DNA from: Roseateles sp.
GTDB lineage: Bacteria > Pseudomonadota > Gammaproteobacteria > Burkholderiales > Burkholderiaceae_C
Assembly: GCA_016790285.1 (NCBI GenBank)
Contig: JAEUPJ010000035.1
Location: forward strand, 37,802 to 101,801
Reading direction: 5' to 3'
DNA length: 64,000 nucleotides
This document shows positions 21,150 through 32,101 of the stretch, piece after piece. The first letter of the stretch is position 1. The number at the start of each line of letters is the position of its first letter. Position numbers and translations under genes: made by a program. The notes beneath the pieces were generated by a model. That model searched no databases. It saw only the letters and a list, made by a program, of their open reading frames with translations, and was not told where the DNA came from.

Positions 21150-22457
21150 TCAAGCGCAACCCGCACTCATCGGGTTGTTCGGATGCGTCGTCCAGTTGGC
21201 GTAGGAGCCGTCCATCACCCGTCCGGTGCGGGCATCGGTCTCACCAGGCTGGAGCGCGCGCATCGAGATGGTGCCAGGGACCGGGCAGATCGACACGCAG
21301 AGGTTGCATCCGACACACTCGGCTTCGTTGACATGGAAGTGGCGCTTGCCGTCTTTCGTCGCCCAGATGGCCTGGTGGGAGGTGTCCTCGCACACCACGT
21401 GGCAGCGGCCGCACTGGATGCAGCTGTCCTGGTCAATGACCGCTTTCTCGACGTGGTTCAGGTTGAGCTGGTTCCAGTTCTTGACCGTGGGCACCGCCAT
21501 GCCTTGAAAGGCCTTCAGGTTGGCGTAACCCTTCTCGTCCATGAAGTTGGACAGGCCCGAGCACATGTCCTGCACGATCTTGAAGCCGTAGACCATGGCG
21601 GCGGTGCAGACCTGCACGGTGCCGCAGCCCATGGCGATGAACTCGGCCGCGTCGCGCCAGGTGCTGACGCCGCCGATGCCGCTGATGGGCAGCCCGGCCG
21701 TGGCCGTGTCGCGGGCGATCTCGGCCACCATGTTCAGCGCGATCGGCTTGACCGCCGGGCCGCAGTAGCCGCCGTGCGAGCCCCAGCCGTCGGTCACCGG
21801 GCTCATGGTCATGCGGTCCAGGTCCACGCCCATGACGGAGTTGATGGTGTTGATGAGGCTGACCGCGTCCGCCCCGCCGGCCTTGGCCGCGCGCGCCGGG
21901 AAGCGCACGTCGGTGATGTTGGGCGTGAGCTTCACGATGACGGGCATCTTCGTGTGCTTCTTGCACCACTCGGTGACCTGCTGGATGTACTCCGGCACCT
22001 GGCCGACCGCCGAGCCCATGCCGCGCTCGCTCATGCCGTGCGGGCAGCCGAAGTTCAGCTCCACGCCGTCGGCGCCGGTGTCGGCCACGCGCTCCAGGAT
22101 GGCCTTCCAGCTGGCCTCGTTCACCGGCACCATCAGCGACACGATCATGGCGCGGTCGGGGAAGTCGCGCTTCACGCGGCGGATCTCGTCGAGGTTGACC
22201 TGCAGCGGCCGGTCGGAGATGAGCTCGATGTTGTTGAAGCCGATGACGCGGCGGTCCTGGCTCCACAGCGTGGCGTAGCGCGGGCCATTCACGTTGACGA
22301 CCGGCGGGTCTTCGCCGAGCGTCTTCCAGACCACGCCGCCCCAGCCGGCCTCGAAGGCGCGGCGCACGTTGATCTCCTTGTCGGTCGGCGGGGCCGAGGC
22401 GAGCCAGAAGGGATTGGGGCTCTTGATGCCCAGGAAGTCGGTGCTGAGGTCAGCCAT
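21150..22457 (-). CDS. preA: NAD-dependent dihydropyrimidine dehydrogenase, PreA subunit
   Basis: A 435-residue protein. The N-terminal 300 residues are a dihydroorotate-dehydrogenase-like FMN barrel (GIKSPNPFWLASAPPTDKE, LNFGCPHGMSERGMGSA, VKLTPNITD). The C-terminus has two [4Fe-4S] ferredoxin motifs, CIQCGRCHVVCED and CVGCNLCVSICPVPG. It carries the pyrimidine site of the enzyme that reduces uracil or thymine with NADH (or runs in reverse). MADLSTDFLG at 22457 is the start; it overlaps the preT stop by 8 bp. The upstream frame to 22526 only reads preT DNA. Confidence 0.95.
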   Translation of the reverse strand: MADLSTDFLGIKSPNPFWLASAPPTDKEINVRRAFEAGWGGVVWKTLGEDPPVVNVNGPRYATLWSQDRRVIGFNNIELISDRPLQVNLDEIRRVKRDFPDRAMIVSLMVPVNEASWKAILERVADTGADGVELNFGCPHGMSERGMGSAVGQVPEYIQQVTEWCKKHTKMPVIVKLTPNITDVRFPARAAKAGGADAVSLINTINSVMGVDLDRMTMSPVTDGWGSHGGYCGPAVKPIALNMVAEIARDTATAGLPISGIGGVSTWRDAAEFIAMGCGTVQVCTAAMVYGFKIVQDMCSGLSNFMDEKGYANLKAFQGMAVPTVKNWNQLNLNHVEKAVIDQDSCIQCGRCHVVCEDTSHQAIWATKDGKRHFHVNEAECVGCNLCVSICPVPGTISMRALQPGETDARTGRVMDGSYANWTTHPNNPMSAGCA

Positions 22458-23820
22458 GGGTGGCCTCCTTGTCTTGGTGACGGGCGGTGGAGAGGCCCAG
22501 GGCGCGGTCGATGGCTTGCGCCGCACGCTTGCCGTGCTCCACGGCTTCCACGGTCAGGTCGCGGCCGCCGGCGCGGCAGTCGCCGCCGGCCCAGACGCGG
22601 GCCAGGCTCGTCGCACCGTCGGCATCGGTCTTGATGCGGCCAGCCTCCAGCGCGATGGCGCTGCCGGCAGCCTCGGGCCGGTAGGTCTGGCCGATGGCGC
22701 GCAGCACCAGGTCGGCCTCGATGACGAACTGCTCGCCGGTGTCCACCAGCTTGCCGCCCTCCAGCCGCGTGGCCGCGAAGCGCATGCCGCGCACCACGCC
22801 GCCCTCGGCCTGCACCGCCACGGGCCGCGCCCAGCAGCGGATGGTGACGCCATGCGTCTGCGCCCACTGCTGCTCGTGCAGCGAGGCCGACAGGCCCTCG
22901 GGGCCGCGGCGGTAGGCCATCGTGACCTGTTCGGCACCCAGCAGCTTGCTCTGCACGGCGGCGTCCACCGCCGTCATGCCGCCGCCGATGACGACCACGC
23001 GCCGGCCCACGGTCACGATCTCGGGCGCGCTCTGGCGCAGCTCGGCGATGAAGTGGACCGCGTCGCGCAGGCCTGGCAGCTCGGGCTCGGCGATGCCCAG
23101 CGCATTGACGCCCTGCAGGCCCAGGCCCAGGAAGACGGCGTCGTACTCGGCGAGCAGGCCGTCGAGCGTGATGTCGCGGCCCAGGCGGCAGTTCAGCCGC
23201 GGCGTGATGCCGCCGATGGACAGCAGCCAGTCGATCTCGCGCTGCGCGAAGCCGCCGGCCACCTTGTAGGTCGCGAGACCATATTCATTGAGGCCGCCGA
23301 GCTTCGGGGCGGCGTCGAACAGCGTGACGTCGTGCCCGCGCCAGGCCAGGCCATGCGCGGCGGCCAGGCCCGCGGGCCCGGCGCCCACCACGGCCACGCG
23401 CCGGCCCGTGGGCTGGCCGCGCTCGAACAGCGGCTTGCCCGGGCGCTCGAAGTAACCCTCCACGGCAAAGCGCTGCAGCAGGCCGATCTCCACCGGCTTG
23501 CTCTCGTTGGTGTTGCGCACGCAGGCCTGCTCGCACAGCACCTCGGTCGGGCACACGCGGGCGCACATGCCGCCCAGCGGGTTGGCCGTCAGGATGGCGT
23601 CGGCCGCGCCGCGCACGTTGTCCTGCGCCACGCGCTGGATGAAGGCCGGGATGTCGATGCCCGTCGGGCAGGCCGTCTGGCAGGGCGCGTCATAGCAGTA
23701 GTAGCAACGCTCCGCCTCGATGAGCGCCTGGGTGCGGTTCAGCGGCGGGTGGGCGTCGGCAAAGTTGCGCGCGTAGTCGGCGGGCGCGAGCCGGCCGGAT
23801 TTGAGGTCTGCAGGGTCCAC
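22450..23820 (-). CDS. preT: NAD-dependent dihydropyrimidine dehydrogenase, PreT subunit
   Basis: A protein of 456 residues that is the electron-input half of the PreTA complex. Iron-sulfur cysteines are seen in CYYCYDAPCQTACPTGID and CARVCPTEVLCEQAC. The FAD fingerprint is VVGAGPAGLAAAHGLA and the NAD(P)H fingerprint VVVIGGGMTAVDAA. The start is placed at GTG 23820, because GGAG lies 6 bp before it. The frame can be opened at a TTG at 23847, but that has no ribosome site and a stop sits just upstream. It is the first gene of the pyrimidine operon and diverges from the tetR gene. Confidence 0.93.
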   Translation of the reverse strand: MDPADLKSGRLAPADYARNFADAHPPLNRTQALIEAERCYYCYDAPCQTACPTGIDIPAFIQRVAQDNVRGAADAILTANPLGGMCARVCPTEVLCEQACVRNTNESKPVEIGLLQRFAVEGYFERPGKPLFERGQPTGRRVAVVGAGPAGLAAAHGLAWRGHDVTLFDAAPKLGGLNEYGLATYKVAGGFAQREIDWLLSIGGITPRLNCRLGRDITLDGLLAEYDAVFLGLGLQGVNALGIAEPELPGLRDAVHFIAELRQSAPEIVTVGRRVVVIGGGMTAVDAAVQSKLLGAEQVTMAYRRGPEGLSASLHEQQWAQTHGVTIRCWARPVAVQAEGGVVRGMRFAATRLEGGKLVDTGEQFVIEADLVLRAIGQTYRPEAAGSAIALEAGRIKTDADGATSLARVWAGGDCRAGGRDLTVEAVEHGKRAAQAIDRALGLSTARHQDKEATHG

Positions 23821-23850
23821 GGGAATCTCCGCGAAGAAAACAGGCAAACA

Positions 23851-23864
23851 TTACTACCCAGTAA
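23851..23864. promoter_or_regulatory. TTACT-N4-AGTAA operator between preT and tetR
   Basis: A perfect inverted repeat TTACT-ACCC-AGTAA sits 30 bp upstream of the preT GTG. It overlaps a weak promoter-like pair on the minus strand (TTCGGT, 17-bp spacer, TAATGT). It is the only clear dyad in the intergenic region and the best candidate site for the divergent TetR regulator. It does not match the E. coli RutR site. Confidence 0.55.
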
Positions 23865-23926
23865 AACTTGACCGAAGCGTAAAAACCCGCAGGGCCGGCT
23901 TGGTGCGCGCCGTCAAAATGCGGTGC

Positions 23927-24559
23927 ATGACCGACATCGCCACCGTGACGCGCATCCCGCGCGCCGCCACCCTGCGCAAGCAGGAGGCCATCCTGGCCGA
24001 GGCCGAACGCCAGTTCGCCCGCTTTGGTTTCGAGGGCGTGAGCCTGGACAGCATCGCGGCCGTGCTCGACCTCTCCCGCCAGAACCTGCTCTACCACTGG
24101 CCCAGCAAGGAGGAGCTCTACCGCGCCGTGCTGGACAGCGTCATGGGCGAGTGGATGGTCTGCATGACCGCCATCACCGAGGCCACGGAGCCCAAGGCGG
24201 CCCTGCATGCCTATGTGGAGGTCAAGCTGCGCTTCAGCCGCGACCGCGCCAGTGGCAACGCCGTGTTCACCCGCGAGATCATGGCCGGCGCGCCGCGCTA
24301 CCAGGACGTGCTCAAGGCCCGCGTGATGCCGCTGCTGCACGCCGACGTGGAGCGCTTCGAGCGCTGGGCCGACGAAGGCCGCATCCGCCGCGTGGACTTC
24401 ATGCACCTGATGTTCCTCATCTGGTCGTCCACCCAGGCCTACGCCGACCTGGCCCCGCAGTTCGCCCTCTACATGGGCAAGCCGCGCCTGGAAGACGCCG
24501 ACTTCGAGGCCGCGCGCGAGCTCATCACCAGCCTGATCTGGCGCAGCCTTGCGCTCTGA
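23927..24559 (+). CDS. TetR-family regulator of pyrimidine catabolism (RutR-like)
   Basis: A 210-residue TetR protein. Residues about 17-65 form the helix-turn-helix (ILAEAERQFARFGFEGVSL, then IAAVLDLSRQNLLYHWPSKEELY). The C-terminal part resembles the RutR/PydR ligand domain (AHxxVELKLRFS-like region, EIMAGAPRY). It probably senses a pyrimidine or its degradation product and represses the divergent pre/hyd operon. ATG 23927 is used; another ATG lies three codons earlier at 23918. No ribosome site precedes either, and CAAAAT at 23914-23919 could be a -10 box, so a leaderless start is possible. Confidence 0.87.
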   Translation: MTDIATVTRIPRAATLRKQEAILAEAERQFARFGFEGVSLDSIAAVLDLSRQNLLYHWPSKEELYRAVLDSVMGEWMVCMTAITEATEPKAALHAYVEVKLRFSRDRASGNAVFTREIMAGAPRYQDVLKARVMPLLHADVERFERWADEGRIRRVDFMHLMFLIWSSTQAYADLAPQFALYMGKPRLEDADFEAARELITSLIWRSLAL

Positions 24560-24580
24560 GCGGGCTCCCGCGGCGCCGCG

Positions 24581-26437
24581 TCAGGCGCCGTGCATCGCCC
24601 AGCGGCCCTTGCCCGCGCGCTTGCCGGCCAGCATGGCCTGGTCGGCCAGCGTGACCAGCCGCGTGGCCTCCTGCCCGTGCGCCGGGAACATCGCCACGCC
24701 GATGCTCGCGCCAACCGTGGCGGTGATGCCCCCGGGCAGCGGGAAGGGCGTCTGGAAGCACTGCGCCAGCCGCTCGACGGCGCGCACCTCGCCCTCGGGC
24801 GCGTCCAGGTGGCTGAGCACCACGACGAACTCGTCGCCGCCGATGCGCGCCACCACGTCGTTGCCCCGGCGCTGCTCGTTCAGGCGCTGGGCCACGCCAC
24901 GCAGCAGCGCGTCGCCCGCATCGTGGCCGTGCTCGTCGTTGATGGCCTTGAAGCCGTCCAGGTCGAGGTAGCAGACCGCCAGCGGCGACTGCTGGCGCTC
25001 GGCGTCGCGCAGCAGGAAGGCCAGGCGCTCCTGCAGCAGGTGGCGGTTGGGCAGGCCGGTGAGCGCGTCGTGCAGGGCCAGGTGGCGGGCCTGCTCCTCG
25101 CGCTCCTTCACGGCGGTGATGTCCACCATCATCCACAGCGTGTCGCCGCCGGGAAGGAAAGTGCCGCTGAGGTCGACCCACAGCCGCCGGCCGTCCTTGC
25201 GCATCATCTGGACCTGCGCCCGGAAGCGCCCCGAGGCTGGCATGCGCTGGTAGCCGCGCCCCGCGCGCTCGAAGGCCGCGTCGTCCGGGTAGAAGAGCCG
25301 CGCCGAATGGCCACGCAGCTCGTCGGAGGTGTAGCCGAACATCTCGGCAAGCGCCCGGTTGTGCCACACCTCGCAGCGGTCGCGCAGGCGCACCATGGGC
25401 ACGAGGTCGTTGTCCAGCAGCGCGCCGCGCTCGCTGGCCAGCTGCGCCACCTGGTGGCGCGCCCGCACCTGGCGCGCCTGGGCGCCGTAGACCACCCAGG
25501 CGGCTGCCAGCACGAGGCCGCATTGCCCCAGCACCAGCGAGCCGAACACCCAGGCCTGGTGGCGCCAGGGCGCAAAGTACTCGTCGGTGGACAAGCCCGC
25601 CAGCATCAGCAGCGGGTAGCCCGGCACGGCCTCGTAGGCGGTCACGCGCTCGATGCCGTCCAGCGCGTTGCGCGCCACGATGCTGCCCCGCTCCGGGCGC
25701 GACGCCACCGCCGCCCGCAGCTCCGCCGAGGCCTGGGCGCTGCCGATGCCAGGCACCTCGCTGCCGTCGCCCGGTGCCAGGCGCGCGAGCAGCGTGAGGT
25801 TGCGCGAACGCAGCGCCGCCGCCCCTTCCAGGCCGAGGTCGGCATGGCGGAAGTCGGTCGCCAGCTGCTCCGCGGCCAGCAGGCCCAGGGTGGCGCCCGC
25901 GAAACGGCCATCGGCATCCCGCTGCGCGCGCGCCAGCCACAGCCCCCAGCCGTTGACGGTGGGCAGCCGGACGGGGTCGGAGACGACCAGGCGTGCCGGC
26001 GTGGCGCGAGCGGCGTCGAGGGCTTCGCGCGCCGAGGCCGGCAGGCTGGCGTCGGCGCTGCCGTCGAGCGCGCGGCCTTCAGCATCGACGAAAAGCAACT
26101 GGGTGAGGCCCGGCACGGCGGCCTGCTGCGCCTGGGCAATGGTGTCCATGGCCGCGCCGCGCGCCGGGGTGCTGGCCGGCAGCAACCGCTGCTGCAGGGC
26201 CGCTGCATGCAGTGCGTTGTCGGCGAGCTTGAGCCGCGCGGCCACGTTGACGGCCAGGGTCTGGGCCACGTTGGCGGCAGCCTGGCGGGCCTCGGCGGCC
26301 TGGGCCTGGTGGCTGTCCCACAAGGCGAGCGCGGTGCCGCCTCCCAGGAGCGCGAGCAGCAGGGCCACGCCCAGCGCAAGGTGCCGGCGAAAGCGCGTCA
26401 GGCTGGCGGTGACGTACTGCGAGTCGAGGGATTTCAT
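24581..26437 (-). CDS. membrane PAS-GGDEF diguanylate cyclase
   Basis: A 618-residue protein. TM1 is about 20-45, followed by a periplasmic cache-like sensor of some 240 residues, TM2 about 290-315, a PAS domain about 335-455 (LLDNDLVPMVRLRDRCEVWHNRALAEMFGY) and a GGDEF domain about 460-615. The active motif GGDEF is at residues 533-537. The inhibitory I-site RGND stands five residues ahead, so both synthesis of c-di-GMP and product inhibition should work. The signal is unknown. A degenerate HD-GYP-like gene lies upstream on the same strand, 88 bp away, and the two may form one signalling unit. Confidence 0.92.
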   Translation of the reverse strand: MKSLDSQYVTASLTRFRRHLALGVALLLALLGGGTALALWDSHQAQAAEARQAAANVAQTLAVNVAARLKLADNALHAAALQQRLLPASTPARGAAMDTIAQAQQAAVPGLTQLLFVDAEGRALDGSADASLPASAREALDAARATPARLVVSDPVRLPTVNGWGLWLARAQRDADGRFAGATLGLLAAEQLATDFRHADLGLEGAAALRSRNLTLLARLAPGDGSEVPGIGSAQASAELRAAVASRPERGSIVARNALDGIERVTAYEAVPGYPLLMLAGLSTDEYFAPWRHQAWVFGSLVLGQCGLVLAAAWVVYGAQARQVRARHQVAQLASERGALLDNDLVPMVRLRDRCEVWHNRALAEMFGYTSDELRGHSARLFYPDDAAFERAGRGYQRMPASGRFRAQVQMMRKDGRRLWVDLSGTFLPGGDTLWMMVDITAVKEREEQARHLALHDALTGLPNRHLLQERLAFLLRDAERQQSPLAVCYLDLDGFKAINDEHGHDAGDALLRGVAQRLNEQRRGNDVVARIGGDEFVVVLSHLDAPEGEVRAVERLAQCFQTPFPLPGGITATVGASIGVAMFPAHGQEATRLVTLADQAMLAGKRAGKGRWAMHGA

Positions 26438-26525
26438 GCGCAGAGCGCGGTCTCCTGGGCGACGGGCGCCGTCGAGCCAGTGTAGGCCGGGGCCGCGGCG
26501 CTCCCGCGCCGCCCCTCGGGCGCGT

Positions 26526-27728
26526 TCAGAGCTTGAGCAGCGCCTCGAGGTTCACGCGCAGCTTGAGCTCCGCGGGCGCCAGGCTCGCGGCGATGGCCTG
26601 CGCTGCCAGGCGCGTGTCGCGGGCGACGGGGTTGCTCAAGGGGCTGCCGCTCTTGCCCAGCAGCGCGGCGACCAGCGGCTCGTTGGCGCTGAAGCCGCGC
26701 TTGAAGACGATGCCGATCTCGCCATTGGCCAGGCGCACGATGCTGCCCGGCGGGTACAGCCCCACGACCTTGATCAGCGCGGCGCCGGCTTCGTCAGGCT
26801 GCTGGTGTTCGTCCAGGAAGACGGCGCGCGCGGCCTTGGCGCCGCTGAGCGCCGGCCGGCTGCGGCGCGGCGACAGGCGCGCGCCGAAGATGTCGATGCG
26901 CCGCAGCAGCCGCGCCAGCATCTCCCCGGCGCCACGGCCGGCCAGCGGCCCGGGGCCGGCCTCGTGGTGCAGGCGCACGGCGGTGAGCCAGGCCTGGTCC
27001 TGGATGCCGAGCGCCGCCAGCCGCGTCGCGGCGCGGTCGCCATGGGCCGACAGCGCCTGGCGTTGCCCGGGCGTGGCCGCGTCCACCTGGCTGGCCATGC
27101 GGTCGTGCGCGGCGCTGGCGCCGTAGTTCATGGTGAGCGCCGCGCCCTGCAGCGCCTCGCGCAGCGGGGCCGGCAGACGCAGCTGCTGCGCGACGAGGTC
27201 GGCCAGCAGCAGCGTCAGCATGGCGTGGCGGGCGCTGTAGTCGCCGAACTCCTGGCTGGTCTCGAAGATGTGCAGCAGCAGCGTCGGGTCCGGGTGGGCA
27301 TGCAGCCGCTTGAGCGCGTTGTCGCGCAGCGCCGTGAGCCGGCTGATGAAGTCGGCCGGCTCGGCCTCGCGCAGCAGGGTGTGGGTGTGCAGCAGCAGGT
27401 CCGACCAGGCCTCCCGCGGGCCGAGCTCGACCTTGGCCGCCGCGGGCTGGTCCAGCCGGAAGCTGGAGTCGGCCTTGGCGATGTCGGCCAGGGGCACGCC
27501 CTGCATGACCAGGGTGTCGAGCCGGTGGGCGCGCGCCCGCTGGTACTCCATCGTGTCTTCGGTGTTCACCCAGGCACCGCCGTCGATGAGGCTGCGCACG
27601 AGCGGCGAGTCGCGCAGCGTCTGGCCGCGCGCGAACAGCAGGTTGCCGCTGGCGTCGAAGAGGTCGTAGGGCAGCGTCATGCCCAGCCGCAGCGTGCGGG
27701 CGGGGAGGGGGATGAGGTCAGAGGCCAT
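26526..27728 (-). CDS. degenerate HD-GYP-like protein
   Basis: A 400-residue soluble protein. The N-terminal 100 residues (RTLRLGMTLPYDLFDASGNLLFARGQTL) match the domain often found before HD-GYP phosphodiesterases. In the C-terminal half the fold can be followed: SARHAMLTLLLADLVAQQL, then MNYGAS where HDIGK is expected, HHEAGPGPLAGRG where HHExxdGxGYP is expected, and RPALSGAKAAR where RPY is expected. The HD metal residues are missing, so c-di-GMP hydrolysis is unlikely; it may bind c-di-GMP or a partner. This reading is inference from motif spacing. It sits upstream of the diguanylate cyclase gene on the same strand. Confidence 0.72.
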   Translation of the reverse strand: MASDLIPLPARTLRLGMTLPYDLFDASGNLLFARGQTLRDSPLVRSLIDGGAWVNTEDTMEYQRARAHRLDTLVMQGVPLADIAKADSSFRLDQPAAAKVELGPREAWSDLLLHTHTLLREAEPADFISRLTALRDNALKRLHAHPDPTLLLHIFETSQEFGDYSARHAMLTLLLADLVAQQLRLPAPLREALQGAALTMNYGASAAHDRMASQVDAATPGQRQALSAHGDRAATRLAALGIQDQAWLTAVRLHHEAGPGPLAGRGAGEMLARLLRRIDIFGARLSPRRSRPALSGAKAARAVFLDEHQQPDEAGAALIKVVGLYPPGSIVRLANGEIGIVFKRGFSANEPLVAALLGKSGSPLSNPVARDTRLAAQAIAASLAPAELKLRVNLEALLKL

Positions 27729-27763
27729 GGATCAGGACATTGTTCGGCAGGAACGAGGCAGGC

Positions 27764-27795
27764 TTGAGCCCGCGCGAAGGCCGGCTGCGTAGAAT
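27764..27795 (+). promoter_or_regulatory. candidate metH promoter
   Basis: TAGAAT at 27790-27795 is a good -10 hexamer. TTGAGC at 27764-27769 is the nearest -35-like hexamer, but the 20-bp spacing is too long to be ideal. Transcription from this -10 box would start near 27802, right before the SAH riboswitch. Confidence 0.5.
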
Positions 27796-27804
27796 TCCCG
27801 CCTT

Positions 27805-27867
27805 CATCCGAGGAGCGCTGCGAGGGTTTTCGGCCCCCAGGCTCGGATTGTTCCAACGGCGCTCATC
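27805..27867 (+). ncRNA. S-adenosylhomocysteine (SAH) riboswitch
   Basis: The segment contains CCGAGGAGCGCTGCGA, a G-rich loop, CCCCCAGGCTCGG and AACGGCGCTCAT in the order and spacing of the SAH riboswitch family. CCGAG (27808-27812) pairs with CTCGG (27842-27846), and GAGCGC pairs with GCGCTC near 27859-27864. SAH binding is known to turn expression on in this class. It lies between a -10 box and the metH start, so methionine synthase is induced when SAH builds up. The downstream pairing probably controls ribosome access near 27880. Confidence 0.9.
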
Positions 27868-27891
27868 GATCCCCCGCGCGAGACGCCATCG

Positions 27892-30591
<2,700 letters not shown>

Positions 30592-30698
30592 AGCATCCGC
30601 TTACAAGGGTTTCGAGGCACTGCGGCGGCCTCCTACACGGGGGCGGCCACGGCGCAGGCAAGCTCAGGGTCATCTCAAACAAGACCAAAAGGTTGCCC

Positions 30699-31301
30699 AT
30701 GTCCAGCACCGTTCCTGCCAAGTCCGTCCAGATTGTTGCCGGCGTCGCCGTCGTGATGGCGCTGCTGGGGGGCGCCTACGCCGTGGGCCGCTCGCAGGGC
30801 GTCACGGGCCCGGAGGCCGCGCCGGTTCAGGCGCAGGTCGAGGCCCCCGTGCAGCCGCCGGCGCGCACCGAACCTGCGCCGCAGCGCCTGGCCAGTGCGC
30901 AGCCGGTGCGCGAGGCCCAGCGCCCGGCGCCGGCGGCTGCGGCCGAGCGTGACACGCAGCCCGCGCTGTGCAGCAGCTGCGCCCGCGTGACCGACGTGCA
31001 CACCGAAACCCGCCGCGGCCAGGCCAGTGGCGTGGGCGCCGTGGGCGGTGCCGTGGTGGGCGGCCTGTTGGGCAACATGGTCGGCGGCGGCACGGGGCGC
31101 AAGCTCGCGACCGTCGGTGGCGCCGTGGCTGGCGGCTATGCCGGCAACGAGATCGAGAAGAACCAGAAGACGCACACCGTGTGGATCATCCAGATGCGCG
31201 AGGCCGATGGCCGCCTGCGCCGCTTCGAGCGCAGCGCCGACCCGGGCCTGCGCGTGGGTGACGAGGTGCGCCTGACCGAAGGCGGCTTCACCCGCCTGTG
31301 A
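30699..31301 (+). CDS. glycine-zipper 2TM-domain envelope protein
   Basis: A 200-residue protein with an N-terminal membrane segment or uncleaved signal (about 9-28, IVAGVAVVMALLGGAYAVG), a Pro/Glu/Ala-rich linker, a CSSCARV segment and a glycine-zipper pair (GVGAVGGAVVGGLLGNMVGG, then VGGAVAGGYAGNEIE) of the Rickettsia 17-kDa antigen/SlyB type. The C-terminus is a small beta domain ending in DEVRLTEGGFTRL. Such proteins are thought to sit in or near the outer membrane; their function is poorly defined. ATG 30699 is used; AAGG lies 7 bp before it. Confidence 0.85.
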   Translation: MSSTVPAKSVQIVAGVAVVMALLGGAYAVGRSQGVTGPEAAPVQAQVEAPVQPPARTEPAPQRLASAQPVREAQRPAPAAAAERDTQPALCSSCARVTDVHTETRRGQASGVGAVGGAVVGGLLGNMVGGGTGRKLATVGGAVAGGYAGNEIEKNQKTHTVWIIQMREADGRLRRFERSADPGLRVGDEVRLTEGGFTRL

Positions 31302-31319
31302 TGCCGGCGCTGCCGGGCC

Positions 31320-32078
31320 TCAGACCGTGATCGGCAGCCGCCGGTCCAGGCCGGCGAGGTCCTGGCAGAAGAAGCTGTCCTTCAGGTACTGGGGCTCGTA
31401 GCTGCGCACGTCGTAGTGCACCCAGGTGGGCGCGATGTCCGCCGGCTCCAGTGACTTGCGGTTGGCTCCCAGCCAGCCGATCTGCGCGTTGGACTTCTCC
31501 ACCAGCAGGCCCCGGACCTCATTGCAGCGGTCCATGTCCTCCCGCTTGCCCATGCCTGGCGCCAGCACGATGTCGATGTCCACGGCCTTGCCGTGGTGAT
31601 TGGTCGTCGTGCGCTGGTGGATCTGGTTGTCCACGCTGCAGCGGTAGCCCGACGAGAAGACGAAGCGCAGGTCGGCCCGGTAGGCGAACAGTGCGCGTGC
31701 GGCCCACAGGATCATGCGGTGGATGCCCGGGTACTCGTAGCGGTGGTTCTGCTCCGTCTTCACGCCCCCGAAGTACAGCCCCTTGAACTTGCCCTGCCCG
31801 AAGCCGCTGCAGGTACCGCAGCGGCAGCGCAGCGTGTCGAAGTCGATGGGAAACCGCCTGGCCAGGTCGTCGATGGCCTGGAAGGTCGCGCGGTCGACGA
31901 TGCCCGTGGGGGCGGGCAGGCGCATGCAGTCGCGCTGGAAGGCCTTGACCTGCAGCTCGGTGCCCGGGCCGAAGTCGCCGTCGGGCAGCGTGCCCCGAAA
32001 GCCGGCCAACCTCAGCTGCAGCTCGACGACATCGTCGCCCTGGGTGTCGCGCCGCAGGATGCGTTCGCCGTAGGCCAT
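31320..32078 (-). CDS. peptidoglycan-binding/M15-like peptidase
   Basis: A 252-residue protein with no signal peptide. Residues about 8-75 are a PG_binding_1 domain (GDDVVELQLRLAGFRG, DFGPGTELQVKAFQRD). Residues about 110-225 resemble the M15 D-Ala-D-Ala peptidases: SSGYRCSVDNQIH, NHHGKAVDID with candidate zinc ligands His161/162 and Asp167, and WVHYDV with His221. The HHG spacing is one residue shorter than the usual HxxG, so activity is likely but not certain. GGAGG lies 5 bp before the ATG. It is the last gene of a four-gene operon, 23 bp after the membrane protein. How it leaves the cytoplasm is unclear. Confidence 0.72.
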   Translation of the reverse strand: MAYGERILRRDTQGDDVVELQLRLAGFRGTLPDGDFGPGTELQVKAFQRDCMRLPAPTGIVDRATFQAIDDLARRFPIDFDTLRCRCGTCSGFGQGKFKGLYFGGVKTEQNHRYEYPGIHRMILWAARALFAYRADLRFVFSSGYRCSVDNQIHQRTTTNHHGKAVDIDIVLAPGMGKREDMDRCNEVRGLLVEKSNAQIGWLGANRKSLEPADIAPTWVHYDVRSYEPQYLKDSFFCQDLAGLDRRLPITV

Positions 32079-32101
32079 GGGTGCCTCCTTTCAATGGGGC
32101 T

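Noticed and set aside
21026-21166. N-terminal extension of MmsA
   Set aside because: It only translates inverted repeat copy C; MSHYEVGHW is the family start.
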